A stretch of 19,835 nucleotides of DNA from the NCBI GenBank assembly GCA_043421945.1, contig JBHOGO010000082.1:1-19835 (forward strand), in the 5' to 3' direction. Positions within the stretch are counted from its first letter, which is position 1; every line of letters starts with the position of its first letter. The stretch is from Thaumasiovibrio sp043421945. GTDB lineage: Bacteria > Pseudomonadota > Gammaproteobacteria > Enterobacterales > Vibrionaceae. The translations under genes were made by a program, and so were the position numbers. The notes below the pieces were generated by a model, which did not search any database, had not been told where the DNA came from, and saw nothing but the letters and a program-made list of their open reading frames with translations. Positions 1 through 9,677 of the stretch are shown here, one piece after another.

Positions 1-25
1 TCGCGATCGCGGCCTACGGCCGCTC

Positions 26-59
26 ATAAAAGAGAACCCCACTTCGAAAAGTGGGGTTC
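26..59 (-). terminator. Rho-independent terminator of aspA
   Basis: A 9-bp stem (GAACCCCAC / GTGGGGTTC, 34-59) with an 8-base loop is followed, reading the minus strand, by TCTTTTAT. It lies about 90 bases beyond the aspA stop codon and fits as that gene's terminator. On the plus strand the stem has no T tract behind it. Confidence 0.75.
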
Positions 60-71
60 GTCAGCAATCTG

Positions 72-96
72 AAGCGAGCTAGGCAGCTCGCTTTTA
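72..96 (+). terminator. Possible plus-strand terminator of a gene left of the window
   Basis: A 9-bp perfect stem (AAGCGAGCT / AGCTCGCTT) with loop AGGC runs into a short T tract (TTTTAT) on the plus strand. Reading minus, the tail is poor in T. It could end a transcript entering from the left and converging on aspA. No gene end for such a transcript is visible in the first 71 bases. Confidence 0.45.
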
Positions 97-151
97 TGTT
101 TTGTCTTACCCGACCAAGGCGGGTACAGCATTCGCGTTTATCGAGGAACGA

Positions 152-1612
152 TTAGTTAAAACGCTTTGCTTTGTATTGTGGGTTCATCAGGTTCTCAATA
201 GAGAAAATGTCATCAAGTTGCTCTTCAGTCAGTAGACCGCGCTCTAGCACAACTTCACGTACACTCTTACCTGTTTCAGCACAGATTTTACCGACGATGT
301 CACCTTCGTGGTGGCCAATGAATGGGTTGAGGTATGTCACGATACCGATAGAGCCCATCACGTATTGCTCACACACTTCTTTGTTGACGGTGATACCAGC
401 GATGCACTTTTCACCTAGGTTACGGCTTGCGTTACCTAGAATTTCGATAGACTCGAAAAGTGTTTGTCCAATCACCGGCTCCATCACGTTGAGCTGTAGC
501 TGACCCGCTTCTGCTGCAAACGTGAGTGTGGTGTCATTACCGATCACTTTGAAACAGACTTGGTTTACCACTTCAGGGATCACTGGGTTCACTTTTGCAG
601 GCATGATTGAAGAGCCAGCTTGCATCTCTGGCAAGTTGATTTCATTTAGACCAGCACGAGGCCCAGAAGAGAGCAGGCGTAAGTCATTACAAATCTTCGA
701 CATCTTAACCGCTAGGCGCTTAAGTGCACTGTGCATCATAACGTATGCACCACAGTCAGAGGTTGCTTCAATTAAGTCTTCAGAAGGAACGACAGCCAGA
801 CCAGTCACTTCTGCTAGACGCTGAACAGCGAGCTCTTGGTAGCCTGTTGGTGCGTTAAGACCAGTACCGATAGCCGTTGCACCTAAGTTAACTTCCAGCA
901 GTAGTGTTGCTGTGTGCTTTAGGCAGCGAATTTCTTCTTTGATAAGGATCGCGAATGCTCTGAATTCTTGACCAACCGTCATTGGAACCGCATCTTGCAG
1001 TTGTGTACGGCCCATCTTAAGAACGTCTTTAAACTCAGCACCTTTCGCTTCAAATGTGCCTTGTAGGTACTCGAGCTCTTTGATCATATTCATCACGCTG
1101 TTATATACCGCAACACGGAAACCCGTTGGGTAGGCGCAGTTTGTCGACTGGCTCTTATTGACGTGATCATTCGGGTTTACTTCGTGGTAATCGCCTTTCT
1201 CTTTACCCATCAGCTCTAGGGCAAGGTTTGCAATAACCTCGTTAGTGTTCATGTTTACCGATGTTCCCGCACCGCCTTGATAGACATCTGAAGGGAACTG
1301 GTCCATGCATTGGCCTGTTTCTAAAATGACATCACATGCCTTAACAATATAGTCAGCAACATCAGAAGGGATAACACCCAACTCTTTGTTTGCCATTGCC
1401 GCAGCTTTTTTGGTGAATACCATGCCTCTGACAAACTCAGGGACATCGGAAATAGTCGTTTTGGAGATATTGAAGTTCTCGATCGCACGCAGGGTGTGAA
1501 TACCGTAGTATGCGTCAGCGGGAATTTGACGTTGACCAAGTAGATCTTCTTCTACTCGAGTTGCTGTGCTGATGTGAGTATCTTGCGTGTGGGTTTCAAT
1601 CATCTGTGACAT
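152..1612 (-). CDS. aspA: Aspartate ammonia-lyase (aspartase)
   Basis: AspA deaminates L-aspartate reversibly to fumarate and ammonia in the cytoplasm. In anaerobic cells this feeds fumarate reductase. The 486-residue product aligns closely, from memory, with E. coli AspA (478 aa). It has the fumarase/aspartase superfamily signature GSSIMPAKVNP at residues 333-343 and substrate-site segments GGAGTSVNMNTNE and GRTQLQDAVP. I chose the ATG at 1612 because AGAAGG lies six bases upstream. The open frame extends 30 codons further, but that part has no family resemblance. The N-terminus is about 13 residues longer than in E. coli before RVEEDLLG. Residue 159 is Cys (TGC at 1136-1138) in the segment NKSQSTNCAYPTGF, where E. 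coli has Asp. It is transcribed divergently from fxsA. An FNR/CRP-like site lies about 200 bases upstream. Confidence 0.97.
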   Translation of the reverse strand: MSQMIETHTQDTHISTATRVEEDLLGQRQIPADAYYGIHTLRAIENFNISKTTISDVPEFVRGMVFTKKAAAMANKELGVIPSDVADYIVKACDVILETGQCMDQFPSDVYQGGAGTSVNMNTNEVIANLALELMGKEKGDYHEVNPNDHVNKSQSTNCAYPTGFRVAVYNSVMNMIKELEYLQGTFEAKGAEFKDVLKMGRTQLQDAVPMTVGQEFRAFAILIKEEIRCLKHTATLLLEVNLGATAIGTGLNAPTGYQELAVQRLAEVTGLAVVPSEDLIEATSDCGAYVMMHSALKRLAVKMSKICNDLRLLSSGPRAGLNEINLPEMQAGSSIMPAKVNPVIPEVVNQVCFKVIGNDTTLTFAAEAGQLQLNVMEPVIGQTLFESIEILGNASRNLGEKCIAGITVNKEVCEQYVMGSIGIVTYLNPFIGHHEGDIVGKICAETGKSVREVVLERGLLTEEQLDDIFSIENLMNPQYKAKRFN

Positions 1613-2017
1613 ATGTCGCCTTCTAGGATCTGAAAAAAGCTGAAGTTTGTGCCAACTCAATCCGTGCATAGAATCCTTTCTTGCGTGTAGTTGCTGGTGC
1701 AAATACCTGTCTTCTTAGACAACTAGGTGGATAATACGTTGCTTTTGTGACAAAAAACAATATAGCCACCACTGATTTTTAAAAGTTAATCAACTTTTGC
1801 ACGAGTATGTGATTAACGTCAATCAATGTAACTTATTTTCACCGCCAATGGCTTGCTTACTATCAATTTTTTGCTTTTTTTTTCGTTCTAGAATTCAGGG
1901 CGGGTTCAGGGGAAGTTTGTTTGGGTGGAGATATTGTAAAATGCGTTATTCGCCACCATATTATCCATAGCAGGGGAAGATATTACCTGCGCTACTTTCG
2001 TCATTAACGAGGTTATT
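1613..2017. other. Divergent aspA-fxsA intergenic region
   Basis: There are 405 bases between the chosen start codons. I see no gene. The region is AT-rich and contains an FNR/CRP-like site (1809-1822), a perfect inverted repeat AAAAGTT-AATC-AACTTTT near 1782-1799, and a T-rich run near 1867-1883. I could not place a convincing sigma-70 promoter for either gene. The best -10-like hexamer for fxsA is TAAAAT at 1937-1942, and its spacing to any -35 is poor. Confidence 0.5.
1809..1822 (-). promoter_or_regulatory. FNR/CRP-like site upstream of aspA
   Basis: On the minus strand the sequence is TTGACGTTAATCAC. It matches 8 of 10 fixed positions of the FNR consensus TTGAT-N4-ATCAA. Shifted, it also resembles half of a CRP site (TGTGA-N6-TCA). 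The frdA upstream region has a very similar element followed by the same TCAATG text. Assignment to FNR or CRP is inference. Confidence 0.45.
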
Positions 2018-2542
2018 GTGTTTTCTATCTTACTGTTTTTGTTTATTTTTGTTCCTATTGTCGAGATCGCGCTATTTGTGCAAGTCGGTGGTGCTCTTGG
2101 GATGTGGCCAACAATCGCGTTAGTGCTAGTAACCGCCGTGGTAGGGGCGTCTTTAGTGCGCAGCCAAGGTTTGATGACATTGATGTCAGTGCAGCAGAAA
2201 ATGCAGCAAGGTGAGATGCCTGCTCAGCAGATTGTTGAGGGGGTAATGTTAGCAGTTTGTGGTGTTTTTCTGCTCACCCCCGGCTTCATGACCGACGCAT
2301 TTGGTATGTTGGTTTTGCTCCCTGTTCCAAGGGCTTACCTCGCCAAAGCATTGATGCAACGTATGACAATCCAAACAATGGGGCAGAGTGGGTTCCAAGC
2401 GGGCTTTGGGCAGCAGCAAGGTCCATTTGGCCAGTCTCCTTTCGAACAGTCTCCCTTTGAACGTCGAGACGAAAATGGTGATGTTTTTGAAGGTGAATTT
2501 GAGAAGAAAAAAGACGATGATGATACGCATCGCTTAGGCTAA
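2018..2542 (+). CDS. fxsA: FxsA family inner-membrane protein
   Basis: FxsA is a small cytoplasmic-membrane protein. In E. coli, extra copies suppress F-plasmid exclusion of phage T7; its normal role is not established. The 174-residue product begins with the family N-terminus (FSILLFLFIFVPIVEIALF). Hydrophobic segments lie at about residues 2-22, 28-48 and 70-98, and the conserved LLTPGFMTDAFG motif is present. After residue 110 the tail is hydrophilic: first Gln/Gly/Pro/Phe-rich with a short repeat (SPFEQSPFE), then acidic and lysine-rich. The start is GTG at 2018, with ACGAGG about five bases upstream; no in-frame ATG fits the family N-terminus. It sits beside aspA and upstream of groES-groEL, converging on the transporter gene. 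Confidence 0.92.
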   Translation: MFSILLFLFIFVPIVEIALFVQVGGALGMWPTIALVLVTAVVGASLVRSQGLMTLMSVQQKMQQGEMPAQQIVEGVMLAVCGVFLLTPGFMTDAFGMLVLLPVPRAYLAKALMQRMTIQTMGQSGFQAGFGQQQGPFGQSPFEQSPFERRDENGDVFEGEFEKKKDDDDTHRLG

Positions 2543-2597
2543 GAGTCTTTCGCTATTAAGGTTCACGCTATACTTTTACTCAACACTTTTGCGAGGG

Positions 2598-3992
2598 TTA
2601 AACCACTGGTTCGTCGATGATGGTTGATTGCGATTGATACTGACGACGAAGCCGTATCGCAAAAAGGTAAGCGCCAATGCCAGCAAGGGTATTGGCGCCA
2701 GCAATGCCCACAAAGATCCCTTGTACTCCCCACCACCCACTCGCTAGCCATGCTGCTGGTAGCAATAAAGCAAAGAGTCGTATCAGATTCCAACACATGG
2801 CTTGTGCTGACCTCTGTAGTGCATTTAAGGCAGAGACAAGCAACATCATTATGGCTTGCAGCCCGTAGCTGGCTGGCACAATAACCAGATAGAGCCAAAG
2901 ACTGTTCTGTACGGCGGGGTCTTGGGTAAAGAAATAGGTCAATGGCCAGCTAAGCGGTACCAGTAAAACGAAGATAGATAGCTGGAATACAAACCCAAAA
3001 TGCATTGCACTGAAAAGCGCTTTGAACGCGCGCTGGTGTAATTTCGCTCCCATATTTTGAGCCATAAACGGCGTGAAAATAGAGGCCAGCGCCATGATGA
3101 CGATCATCAGGATTGATTCTATACGTTGTGCTGCGCCATAAGCCGCCACTGCAGCATTACCTTGAGCGGCAAGCATTGTCATCAATAGTGCGCCAGACAG
3201 CGGGTTCATTGCGCTGGTTAAGCCTGCTGGTGTGCCGATACGTAAAATACGCAGACAGTCAGATTTCAACATACTCCAAACAGGCCAAGAGAGGAGCTTC
3301 TCACGAAACACCAACACTCTACCTGCACCCAATAAAGCGCCAGCCCAACTAATCGCACTCGCCATTGCGGCACCTTGAATACCGAGCTCCGGGAACGGCC
3401 CTAACCCAAAAATCAGCAAGGGATCCAGTAAGCCGTTGATCCCGCCAGCGAGCATCATGATCTTGGCTGGTGTTCTCGTATCACCGGTAGCACGAATGGC
3501 GCTGTTGCCGGCCATCGGGATAACCAGCAATGGAATCGTGAGATACCAAATCGCCATATATTCTTCAATGAGCGGGATAAGTTCAGGCCCTGCGCCTAAT
3601 AATGAGAACAGGGGAGAGATACTCATTATTCCCAATGCAGAAGCGATACACACCAGTAGAACAGCGAGTAATAGCCCGTGGCTAGCAAGACGGGAAGCTG
3701 CGTGATGGTTCCCTTGTCCGAGTTGTTGACCAATAAGAGAAGATATCCCGACCCCTATCCCCATCGTGATGCAGTTAACGGCAAAGGTAATCGGAAAGGT
3801 GAAGCTAATGGCAGCAAGTGCATCGGTGCCGAGCATGGCGATAAAGAAAGTATCGACAAGGTTGAACATGAGGATAGCAATCAAGCCGAAAATCATCGGT
3901 AATGTCATTTGGCGCAACACACGATTAATAGGGGCTGATAATAAGCCGTGTTTATCGCGGGTGGGGGATGACGAAAGTTGACCTGATGACAT
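2598..3992 (-). CDS. MATE-family multidrug/sodium antiporter
   Basis: The product is predicted to be a 12-helix inner-membrane efflux protein of the MATE family, exporting cationic drugs in exchange for Na+ or H+. From the ATG at 3992 it is 464 residues, usual for the family. It is strongly hydrophobic, with the typical first helix (FGLIAILMFNLVDTFFIAML) containing the conserved Asp, then the TMGIGVGISSLIGQQLGQG loop. The frame stays open 45 codons further upstream. That extension is not hydrophobic like a MATE N-terminus and would run over the sigma-32 promoter of groES, so I reject it. The ribosome-binding site for the chosen start is weak (AAAGAAA). It is convergent with fxsA and divergent from groES. 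Drug specificity cannot be read from sequence; the resemblance to Vibrio NorM/VmrA-type proteins is from memory. Confidence 0.88.
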   Translation of the reverse strand: MSSGQLSSSPTRDKHGLLSAPINRVLRQMTLPMIFGLIAILMFNLVDTFFIAMLGTDALAAISFTFPITFAVNCITMGIGVGISSLIGQQLGQGNHHAASRLASHGLLLAVLLVCIASALGIMSISPLFSLLGAGPELIPLIEEYMAIWYLTIPLLVIPMAGNSAIRATGDTRTPAKIMMLAGGINGLLDPLLIFGLGPFPELGIQGAAMASAISWAGALLGAGRVLVFREKLLSWPVWSMLKSDCLRILRIGTPAGLTSAMNPLSGALLMTMLAAQGNAAVAAYGAAQRIESILMIVIMALASIFTPFMAQNMGAKLHQRAFKALFSAMHFGFVFQLSIFVLLVPLSWPLTYFFTQDPAVQNSLWLYLVIVPASYGLQAIMMLLVSALNALQRSAQAMCWNLIRLFALLLPAAWLASGWWGVQGIFVGIAGANTLAGIGAYLFAIRLRRQYQSQSTIIDEPVV

Positions 3993-4091
3993 GGGGCACG
4001 GTTTCTTTACTGCTAAATATGACGATACCCTAATCGAAACCGCGGTGAGGTGCAAAGAACGCGAAAAAATTAAAAAATTCTTGGTCAGCCA

Positions 4092-4120
4092 CTTGGGTTC
4101 TGATTTGCCCATCCCCATTA
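4092..4120 (+). promoter_or_regulatory. Sigma-32 (RpoH) heat-shock promoter of groES-groEL
   Basis: CTTGGGT (4092-4098), a 14-base spacer and CCCCATTA (4113-4120) fit the sigma-32 consensus CTTGAAA-N13/14-CCCCATNT. The position about 80 bases upstream of groES is as expected for this operon. Confidence 0.8.
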
Positions 4121-4151
4121 AAGACATAACCGAGTAACGCCCGACTTTTCG

Positions 4152-4180
4152 TTGGGTTAGTACTTAATCATGGATATATA
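4152..4180 (+). promoter_or_regulatory. Possible sigma-70 promoter of groES-groEL
   Basis: TTGGGT (4152-4157) and TATATA (4175-4180) are separated by 17 bases. This would give housekeeping expression alongside the heat-shock promoter. AGGAGA at 4188-4193 is the ribosome-binding site. Confidence 0.4.
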
Positions 4181-4200
4181 TTAATCAGGAGAGACGACCA

Positions 4201-4491
4201 ATGAACATTCGTCCTTTACATGACCGCGTTATCGTAGAGCGCCAAGAAGTTGAATCAAAATCTGCTGGTGGCATCGTGCTTACTGGTTCTGCTGCTGAAA
4301 AATCAACTCGTGGCACCATTTTGGCTGTTGGCAAGGGCCGCATCCTTGAGAACGGTACTGTTCAGCCATTGGACGTGAAAGTTGGTGATACTGTTATTTT
4401 CTCTGAAGGCTACGGCACAAAAACAGAGAAGATTGATGGTAAAGAAGTCTTGATCCTGTCTGAAAATGACATCATGGCTATCGTTGAGTAA
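4201..4491 (+). CDS. groES: GroES co-chaperonin (Hsp10)
   Basis: GroES forms the heptameric lid of the GroEL folding chamber in the cytoplasm. The product has 96 residues, the usual length, beginning MNIRPLHDRVIVERQEVE. It has the mobile loop (about residues 17-33, including GGIVLTGSA) that docks on GroEL, and the C-terminal strand ENDIMAIVE. The ATG at 4201 follows a good ribosome-binding site (AGGAGA, seven bases upstream). It is first in a two-gene operon, 42 bases before groEL, under sigma-32-type and possibly sigma-70 promoters. No anomaly seen. Confidence 0.98.
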   Translation: MNIRPLHDRVIVERQEVESKSAGGIVLTGSAAEKSTRGTILAVGKGRILENGTVQPLDVKVGDTVIFSEGYGTKTEKIDGKEVLILSENDIMAIVE

Positions 4492-4533
4492 TTCACTTCA
4501 ATTTGAACAAGAATCTAAGTAAGGAAGAACATC

Positions 4534-6181
<1,648 letters not shown>

Positions 6182-6720
6182 GCGACGAGAGTCGCGTAGG
6201 TAGCTAGCCGAGCGGGCTACGTCCATAGTGCTCACTAACATTGTGTGCACTACCTTCCCGCCAAAGTAGCATTTTTGAAACCCGATATTCGGGCTTAGCT
6301 TAAGCCTGAATATCGGTCTTCCTTAGGGAAGCCTGATATTTAGTATAGGTATAAGCCTGTATCCTGCATTTTGCGGATATACGTTGAAGTGACACTCCGG
6401 TGTTGTGATGTAACGGGAGTATTCGTGTCTTAAAAAGCTTGAGCTACCTATTCGGTGCGAAGCTGTTTTCATTATTGTCTTGGCCTTAGCTGAACTCGGA
6501 CGGGTGCAGTGAAGGGTTAGTAAGACCTATTGTTCAGCCAATAGTAGCCTAGGGATAGTGCATTTTCGGTAACGTAATGTATGAAGCTTCCTAACAATGT
6601 ACCCTCACGTCAGTGGCTGCCAACTGTTACAAAGCAGATGGTAGGAATGCTGCTAATAACAAGTAGCAAAGGGGCTAGGCTAGGTTATAGGGTTAACGTA
6701 CGTGAACTATTGATAAACAC

Positions 6721-6734
6721 CGTCAGCCGCGACG
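6721..6734 (+). other. EBS2 hairpin of the group II intron
   Basis: The stem CGTC (6721-6724) / GACG (6731-6734) presents the loop AGCCGC. GCCGC in this loop pairs perfectly with GCGGC at 6167-6171 in groEL. Confidence 0.6.
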
Positions 6735-6813
6735 AGCGAAATGTTATTGAGGACTTTATGTGCTTTGGTAATGCACTAGAGACTAACGCTTTGACCAAAA
6801 GGTATATGGCCAG

Positions 6814-6836
6814 TTATTTCCTTTACATCTGGGAAT
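6814..6836 (+). other. EBS1 hairpin of the group II intron
   Basis: The stem TATTTCC (6815-6821) / GGGAATA (6831-6837, one G-T wobble) presents a nine-base loop TTTACATCT. TACATC (6824-6829) pairs perfectly with GATGTA, the last six bases of the groEL exon. This is the expected architecture for exon recognition in domain I. Confidence 0.75.
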
Positions 6837-7207
6837 ACGCTGATATTCGAGCCATCGGTGGATAGATAGAACCTAAGTAACTTGTGTAATGGAAACGGAA
6901 CTCGGAAACCCCGTATTTTCGCCTTATTCAGGCAGGCGACTCGTAAGAGAAGCTGTTGACTGTGCGGGTATAGGAGAGCAGAAGAAGCAAATGCCATCTT
7001 GTAATGAGTTGGATAAGGAATCAACGTATTTCCTGCCAGAAATGGAGCCCACGTCTGCTTGGTCTTTAATTGCGTTTATACGTGTAAAGTCCAGTATTAA
7101 ACTTGGATTGGTAAAGAGCATCAAGCTCTTGAACTCATAGGGTGAACGCTAGCCCTATGGGGTAAGTGTGTACCTTGTGAACTATCCATCATTAGGAGGA
7201 AAGCAAG

Positions 7208-8873
7208 GTGCATACTTTTACATTAATGAAAGTATCTGCATCCTCCCACCCTGCGGAGCAGTGGCACCAGATTGATTGGGAGCTAATGTATCGCACGGTG
7301 CGAGGACTACAGGTCAGAATCGCAAAGGCAACAAGAAACTCTGATTGGCGTCAGGTTAAGAAACTTCAACGCATGTTGACTCGCTCTTTTGCGGCCAAGG
7401 TAATTGCTATTCGACGGGTTACCGAAAACAGAGGAAAGAACACAGCAGGAGTTGATGGGGAAACTTGGAATACTCCAAAACTGAAATGGGAAGCTATCGA
7501 CAAGTTAGAGCGGAAGGGTTATCGCCCAAGACCGCTTCGACGAGTCTACATCCCGAAGGCTAATGGCAAACGTCGACCACTAGGTATACCAACGATACGA
7601 GATAGAGCAATGCAAGCATTATACTTGCTAGCCCTTGAACCAATATCGGAAACCAAAGCGGATCGGAATAGCTACGGCTTTCGTCCCCACCGCTCATGCG
7701 CTGATGCGATCGAACAATGTTTCGTGAACCTCAGCCGAAAGGCTAGTGCCCAATGGGTGATAGAAGGGGACATTAAAGGGTGTTTTGACCAGGGCAAGAT
7801 CATGAACGTTTTTCGAGCAAAATGATCAGTTTGACGATCAGTTGAGTAAATGGCTGAAATCTGGATTTATGGAATTGGGACATTTTAACCCGACAGAAGC
7901 TGGTACACCTCAAGGTGGGATTATCTCACCTGTACTGGCTAACATGGCTTTGGATGGACTGGATGACGTACTCGAAACTCATTTTGGGAAGAAGAATACG
8001 AAAGCCAGCTACAAAACCAAAGTTAATTATGTGCGCTACGCGGATGACTTCATTATTACTGGTATTTCGAAAGAGATATTGGAAGATAAAGTTCTACCTC
8101 TTGTTAAAACCTTTATGGCTGAACGAGGGTTAGCATTATCGAAGGAAAAGACGTTAATCACGCACATAGATAAGGGTTTTGATTTTCTTGGGCAGAATCT
8201 ACGTAAATACAACGGCAAGATGATAATCAAACCGTCTAAAAAGAACGTAAAGACGTTTCTGCGTAACATTAAAGAGTATCTCCATAAGCATAAAACGGCT
8301 CCAGCAGCTGCAGTCATTGCGAAGCTGAATCCGATGATTCGAGGGTGGTGTAATTACCATCGATGGGTATGTGCGAGTGAGACATTCAAGTATGTCGATT
8401 ACAGAATCTGGAAAATGCTATGGAGGTGGTGTAGCCGTATCCATTCCAATCGCCGAAAACGCTGGATTAAGGCTAAATACTTTAAGACAGTGGGTGAGCG
8501 GAATTGGGTGTTTAGTGCCCCTAACATAGAAAAGAAGGGTGAATTTTATCGATTAAAGTACGCTACGTGTACCAAGATCGAAAAACATGTGAAGATTCGA
8601 GCTACAGCTAACTGCTATTTCCCTGAGGACGAGTTGTATTTTGAGCGTCTGAAAATACAGAGACTTAAAAAGTCACTAGCAGGGTATTTGAGGCTGTTCA
8701 AGATTGCTGAAAGGCAAAGCTTTACTTGTCCTGTGTGCCGGCAGCCTTTTGCTTCTGAAGATGATTGGGATATACACCATATTGTCAAGCGAGTCGATGG
8801 TGGCACAGATAAGAGTTCGAACCTTGTGATGCTGCATTTGAACTGTCATAGGCAGGTTCATTTGCGCAATTAA
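7208..8873 (+). pseudogene. ltrA: Group II intron reverse transcriptase/maturase with HNH domain, frameshifted
   Basis: This protein normally helps its intron fold and splice, and copies it into DNA. It starts at GTG 7208 with AGGAGGA seven bases upstream. The first frame (7208-7825, 205 codons) has the N-terminal RT blocks: NTAGVDG, RRVYIPKANGKRRPLGIP, the YGFRPHRS motif and GDIKGCFD. It then stops at TGA. The rest continues in the +1 frame: KWLKSGFME, AGTPQGGIISPVLANM, the catalytic YADD at 8037-8048, the maturase (X) domain (GWCNYHRW), and an HNH nuclease domain with CPVC, WDIHH and NCHRQVH motifs. Its stop is TAA at 8871-8873. There are 58 bases between the CFD and KWLK codons, against 57 (19 codons) expected, so the net lesion is +1. 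All catalytic motifs survive, so the break is recent, a sequencing error, or bypassed by frameshifting. Confidence 0.9.
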
Positions 8874-8902
8874 GCGGGTACTTTCTACGTATGGAGGAGC
8901 AA

Positions 8903-9214
8903 ATGAGGACACTGGTTTTACTAACTTGCTTGTATTGTACTGAAGTGGTGGCTACAGATTACTGGTTTTTCGCTTATGAACTTGAGGGGAGCTCAAAAGG
9001 CTTCAAGTACTCAGAAGTCATTCGATGCGAACTTCCTGCTAAAGGTGGCGGCAACTATAGTCGAGACAAGAACTTTAGTGAGGCAAGAAACAATTCAAGA
9101 TTTGGCCCCTTTGAAACATATGAGAGTGCAGTATGGGCACTCGATAATCTTCTTGAGCGAGTAAAGTTTACTTTGCTCGAGGTAGAATTTATTCGCAGTC
9201 CTTCTGAATGCTAG
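8903..9214 (+). CDS. Small hypothetical protein inside intron domain IV
   Basis: I do not recognise this protein. It has 103 residues from the ATG at 8903, which follows GGAGG by five bases; an earlier in-frame ATG at 8891 overlaps that ribosome-binding site. The first 17 residues (MRTLVLLTCLYCTEVVA) are fairly hydrophobic and could be a weak signal peptide, although a Glu at residue 14 argues against it. The rest is soluble and aromatic-rich, with a segment FGPFETYESAVWALDNLLE predicted as a helix. It starts 29 bases after the maturase stop and ends 50 bases before domain V, so it lies wholly within domain IV, the intron's tolerant loop. Group II introns usually carry only the maturase there. 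It may be cargo or chance. Confidence 0.5.
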   Translation: MRTLVLLTCLYCTEVVATDYWFFAYELEGSSKGFKYSEVIRCELPAKGGGNYSRDKNFSEARNNSRFGPFETYESAVWALDNLLERVKFTLLEVEFIRSPSEC

Positions 9215-9264
9215 AAGAGTTTTAAGTGCTGGCTCACGTTGTATGTGTGAGCTTATAAAGGCTT

Positions 9265-9298
9265 GAGCCGTGTGCAGGGAAACTTGCACGCACGGTTC
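9265..9298 (+). ncRNA. Group II intron domain V
   Basis: A 34-base hairpin: GAGCCGTG (9265-9272) pairs with CACGGTTC (9291-9298), TGCAGG pairs with CTTGCA around a GAAA tetraloop, and there is a two-base CG bulge on the 3' strand. The AGC catalytic triad is near the base of the stem. These are all the diagnostic features of the catalytic core, with no damaging change seen. Confidence 0.93.
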
Positions 9299-9301
9299 TT
9301 A

Positions 9302-9336
9302 GGGGGCGGTGGCGCAGTAATGCGCTGCTGCTACCT
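9302..9336 (+). ncRNA. Group II intron domain VI with branch-point A
   Basis: The 5' strand GGGGGCGGTGGCGCA (9302-9316) and the 3' strand TGCGCTGCTGCT (9321-9332) plus CCT (9334-9336) pair around a GTAA tetraloop, with several G-T wobbles. This leaves A9333 as the single bulged base. It is the expected branch nucleotide, six to eight bases before the 3' splice site. Confidence 0.8.
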
Positions 9337-9406
9337 GCCATCATCCTCCTCTGTGTAAGATAAGCGTTAGTCTTCGTGATTGACGCTTTCTGATCAGACC
9401 CTATCA

Positions 9407-9436
9407 AAGGATCTCTTAGGAGGTCCTTTTTGTTTT
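9407..9436 (+). terminator. Rho-independent terminator of groES-groEL
   Basis: AAGGATCTC (9407-9415) and GAGGTCCTT (9420-9428) form a 9-bp stem with one wobble and a TTAG loop, followed by TTTGTTTTC. It lies in the 3' exon behind the intron, so groEL and intron share one transcript. A smaller hairpin (AAGCGT / ACGCTT, about 9362-9388) precedes it. Confidence 0.8.
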
Positions 9437-9479
9437 CTATCTCTCCATACTCTCATCCAAGTCACTCAGTATTTCAGCG

Positions 9480-9560
9480 TTATTTGCTAACGCAGATAGA
9501 TCGCTTGCAGCCAATACAGTGAGCGACCTTAGAGGCGATCACCTCTGTGCTTTCTTTCAT
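9480..9560 (-). CDS. Possible 26-residue peptide
   Basis: A minus-strand frame starts at ATG 9560 and stops with TAA at 9480-9482. AGGA lies seven bases upstream of the start. The peptide is Cys-containing (MKESTEVIASKVAHCIGCKR, then SICVSK). I do not recognise it. It could be chance or a gene remnant. Apart from this frame, I see nothing clear in the 241 bases between the groEL terminator and the next gene. Confidence 0.2.
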   Translation of the reverse strand: MKESTEVIASKVAHCIGCKRSICVSK

Positions 9561-9677
9561 GACATATCCTGTGAAACAAGTTTTTGCTCAACCGTTTGCT
9601 TTGTTCTAACGTTAATAGACAGGCTATATGGGTTAGCTTTCGTTAACGATGCCATTACTTTCACGGTGGGATAAACA

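Noticed and set aside
1..33. GC-rich palindromic text (GCGATCGC, CGGCCTACGGCCG) at the left edge
   Set aside because: Too close to the window edge to interpret; no repeat of it was seen elsewhere in the window.
1613..1702. Upstream extension of aspA (30 codons)
   Set aside because: The ATG at 1612 has a well-spaced AGAAGG and gives the family-length protein; the extension resembles no AspA N-terminus.
2249..2530. Minus-strand frame inside fxsA, and similar shadows inside groEL, frdA and others
   Set aside because: They are fully inside well-supported genes on the other strand or frame, with no independent evidence.
3993..4127. Upstream extension of the MATE transporter frame (45 codons)
   Set aside because: It would overlap the sigma-32 promoter of groES, has no MATE-like hydrophobicity, and the ATG at 3992 gives a family-length protein.
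6581..7140. Open frames in intron domains I-III (94, 83 and 82 codons)
   Set aside because: They lie over the EBS hairpins and other ribozyme structure, lack family motifs and ribosome-binding sites.
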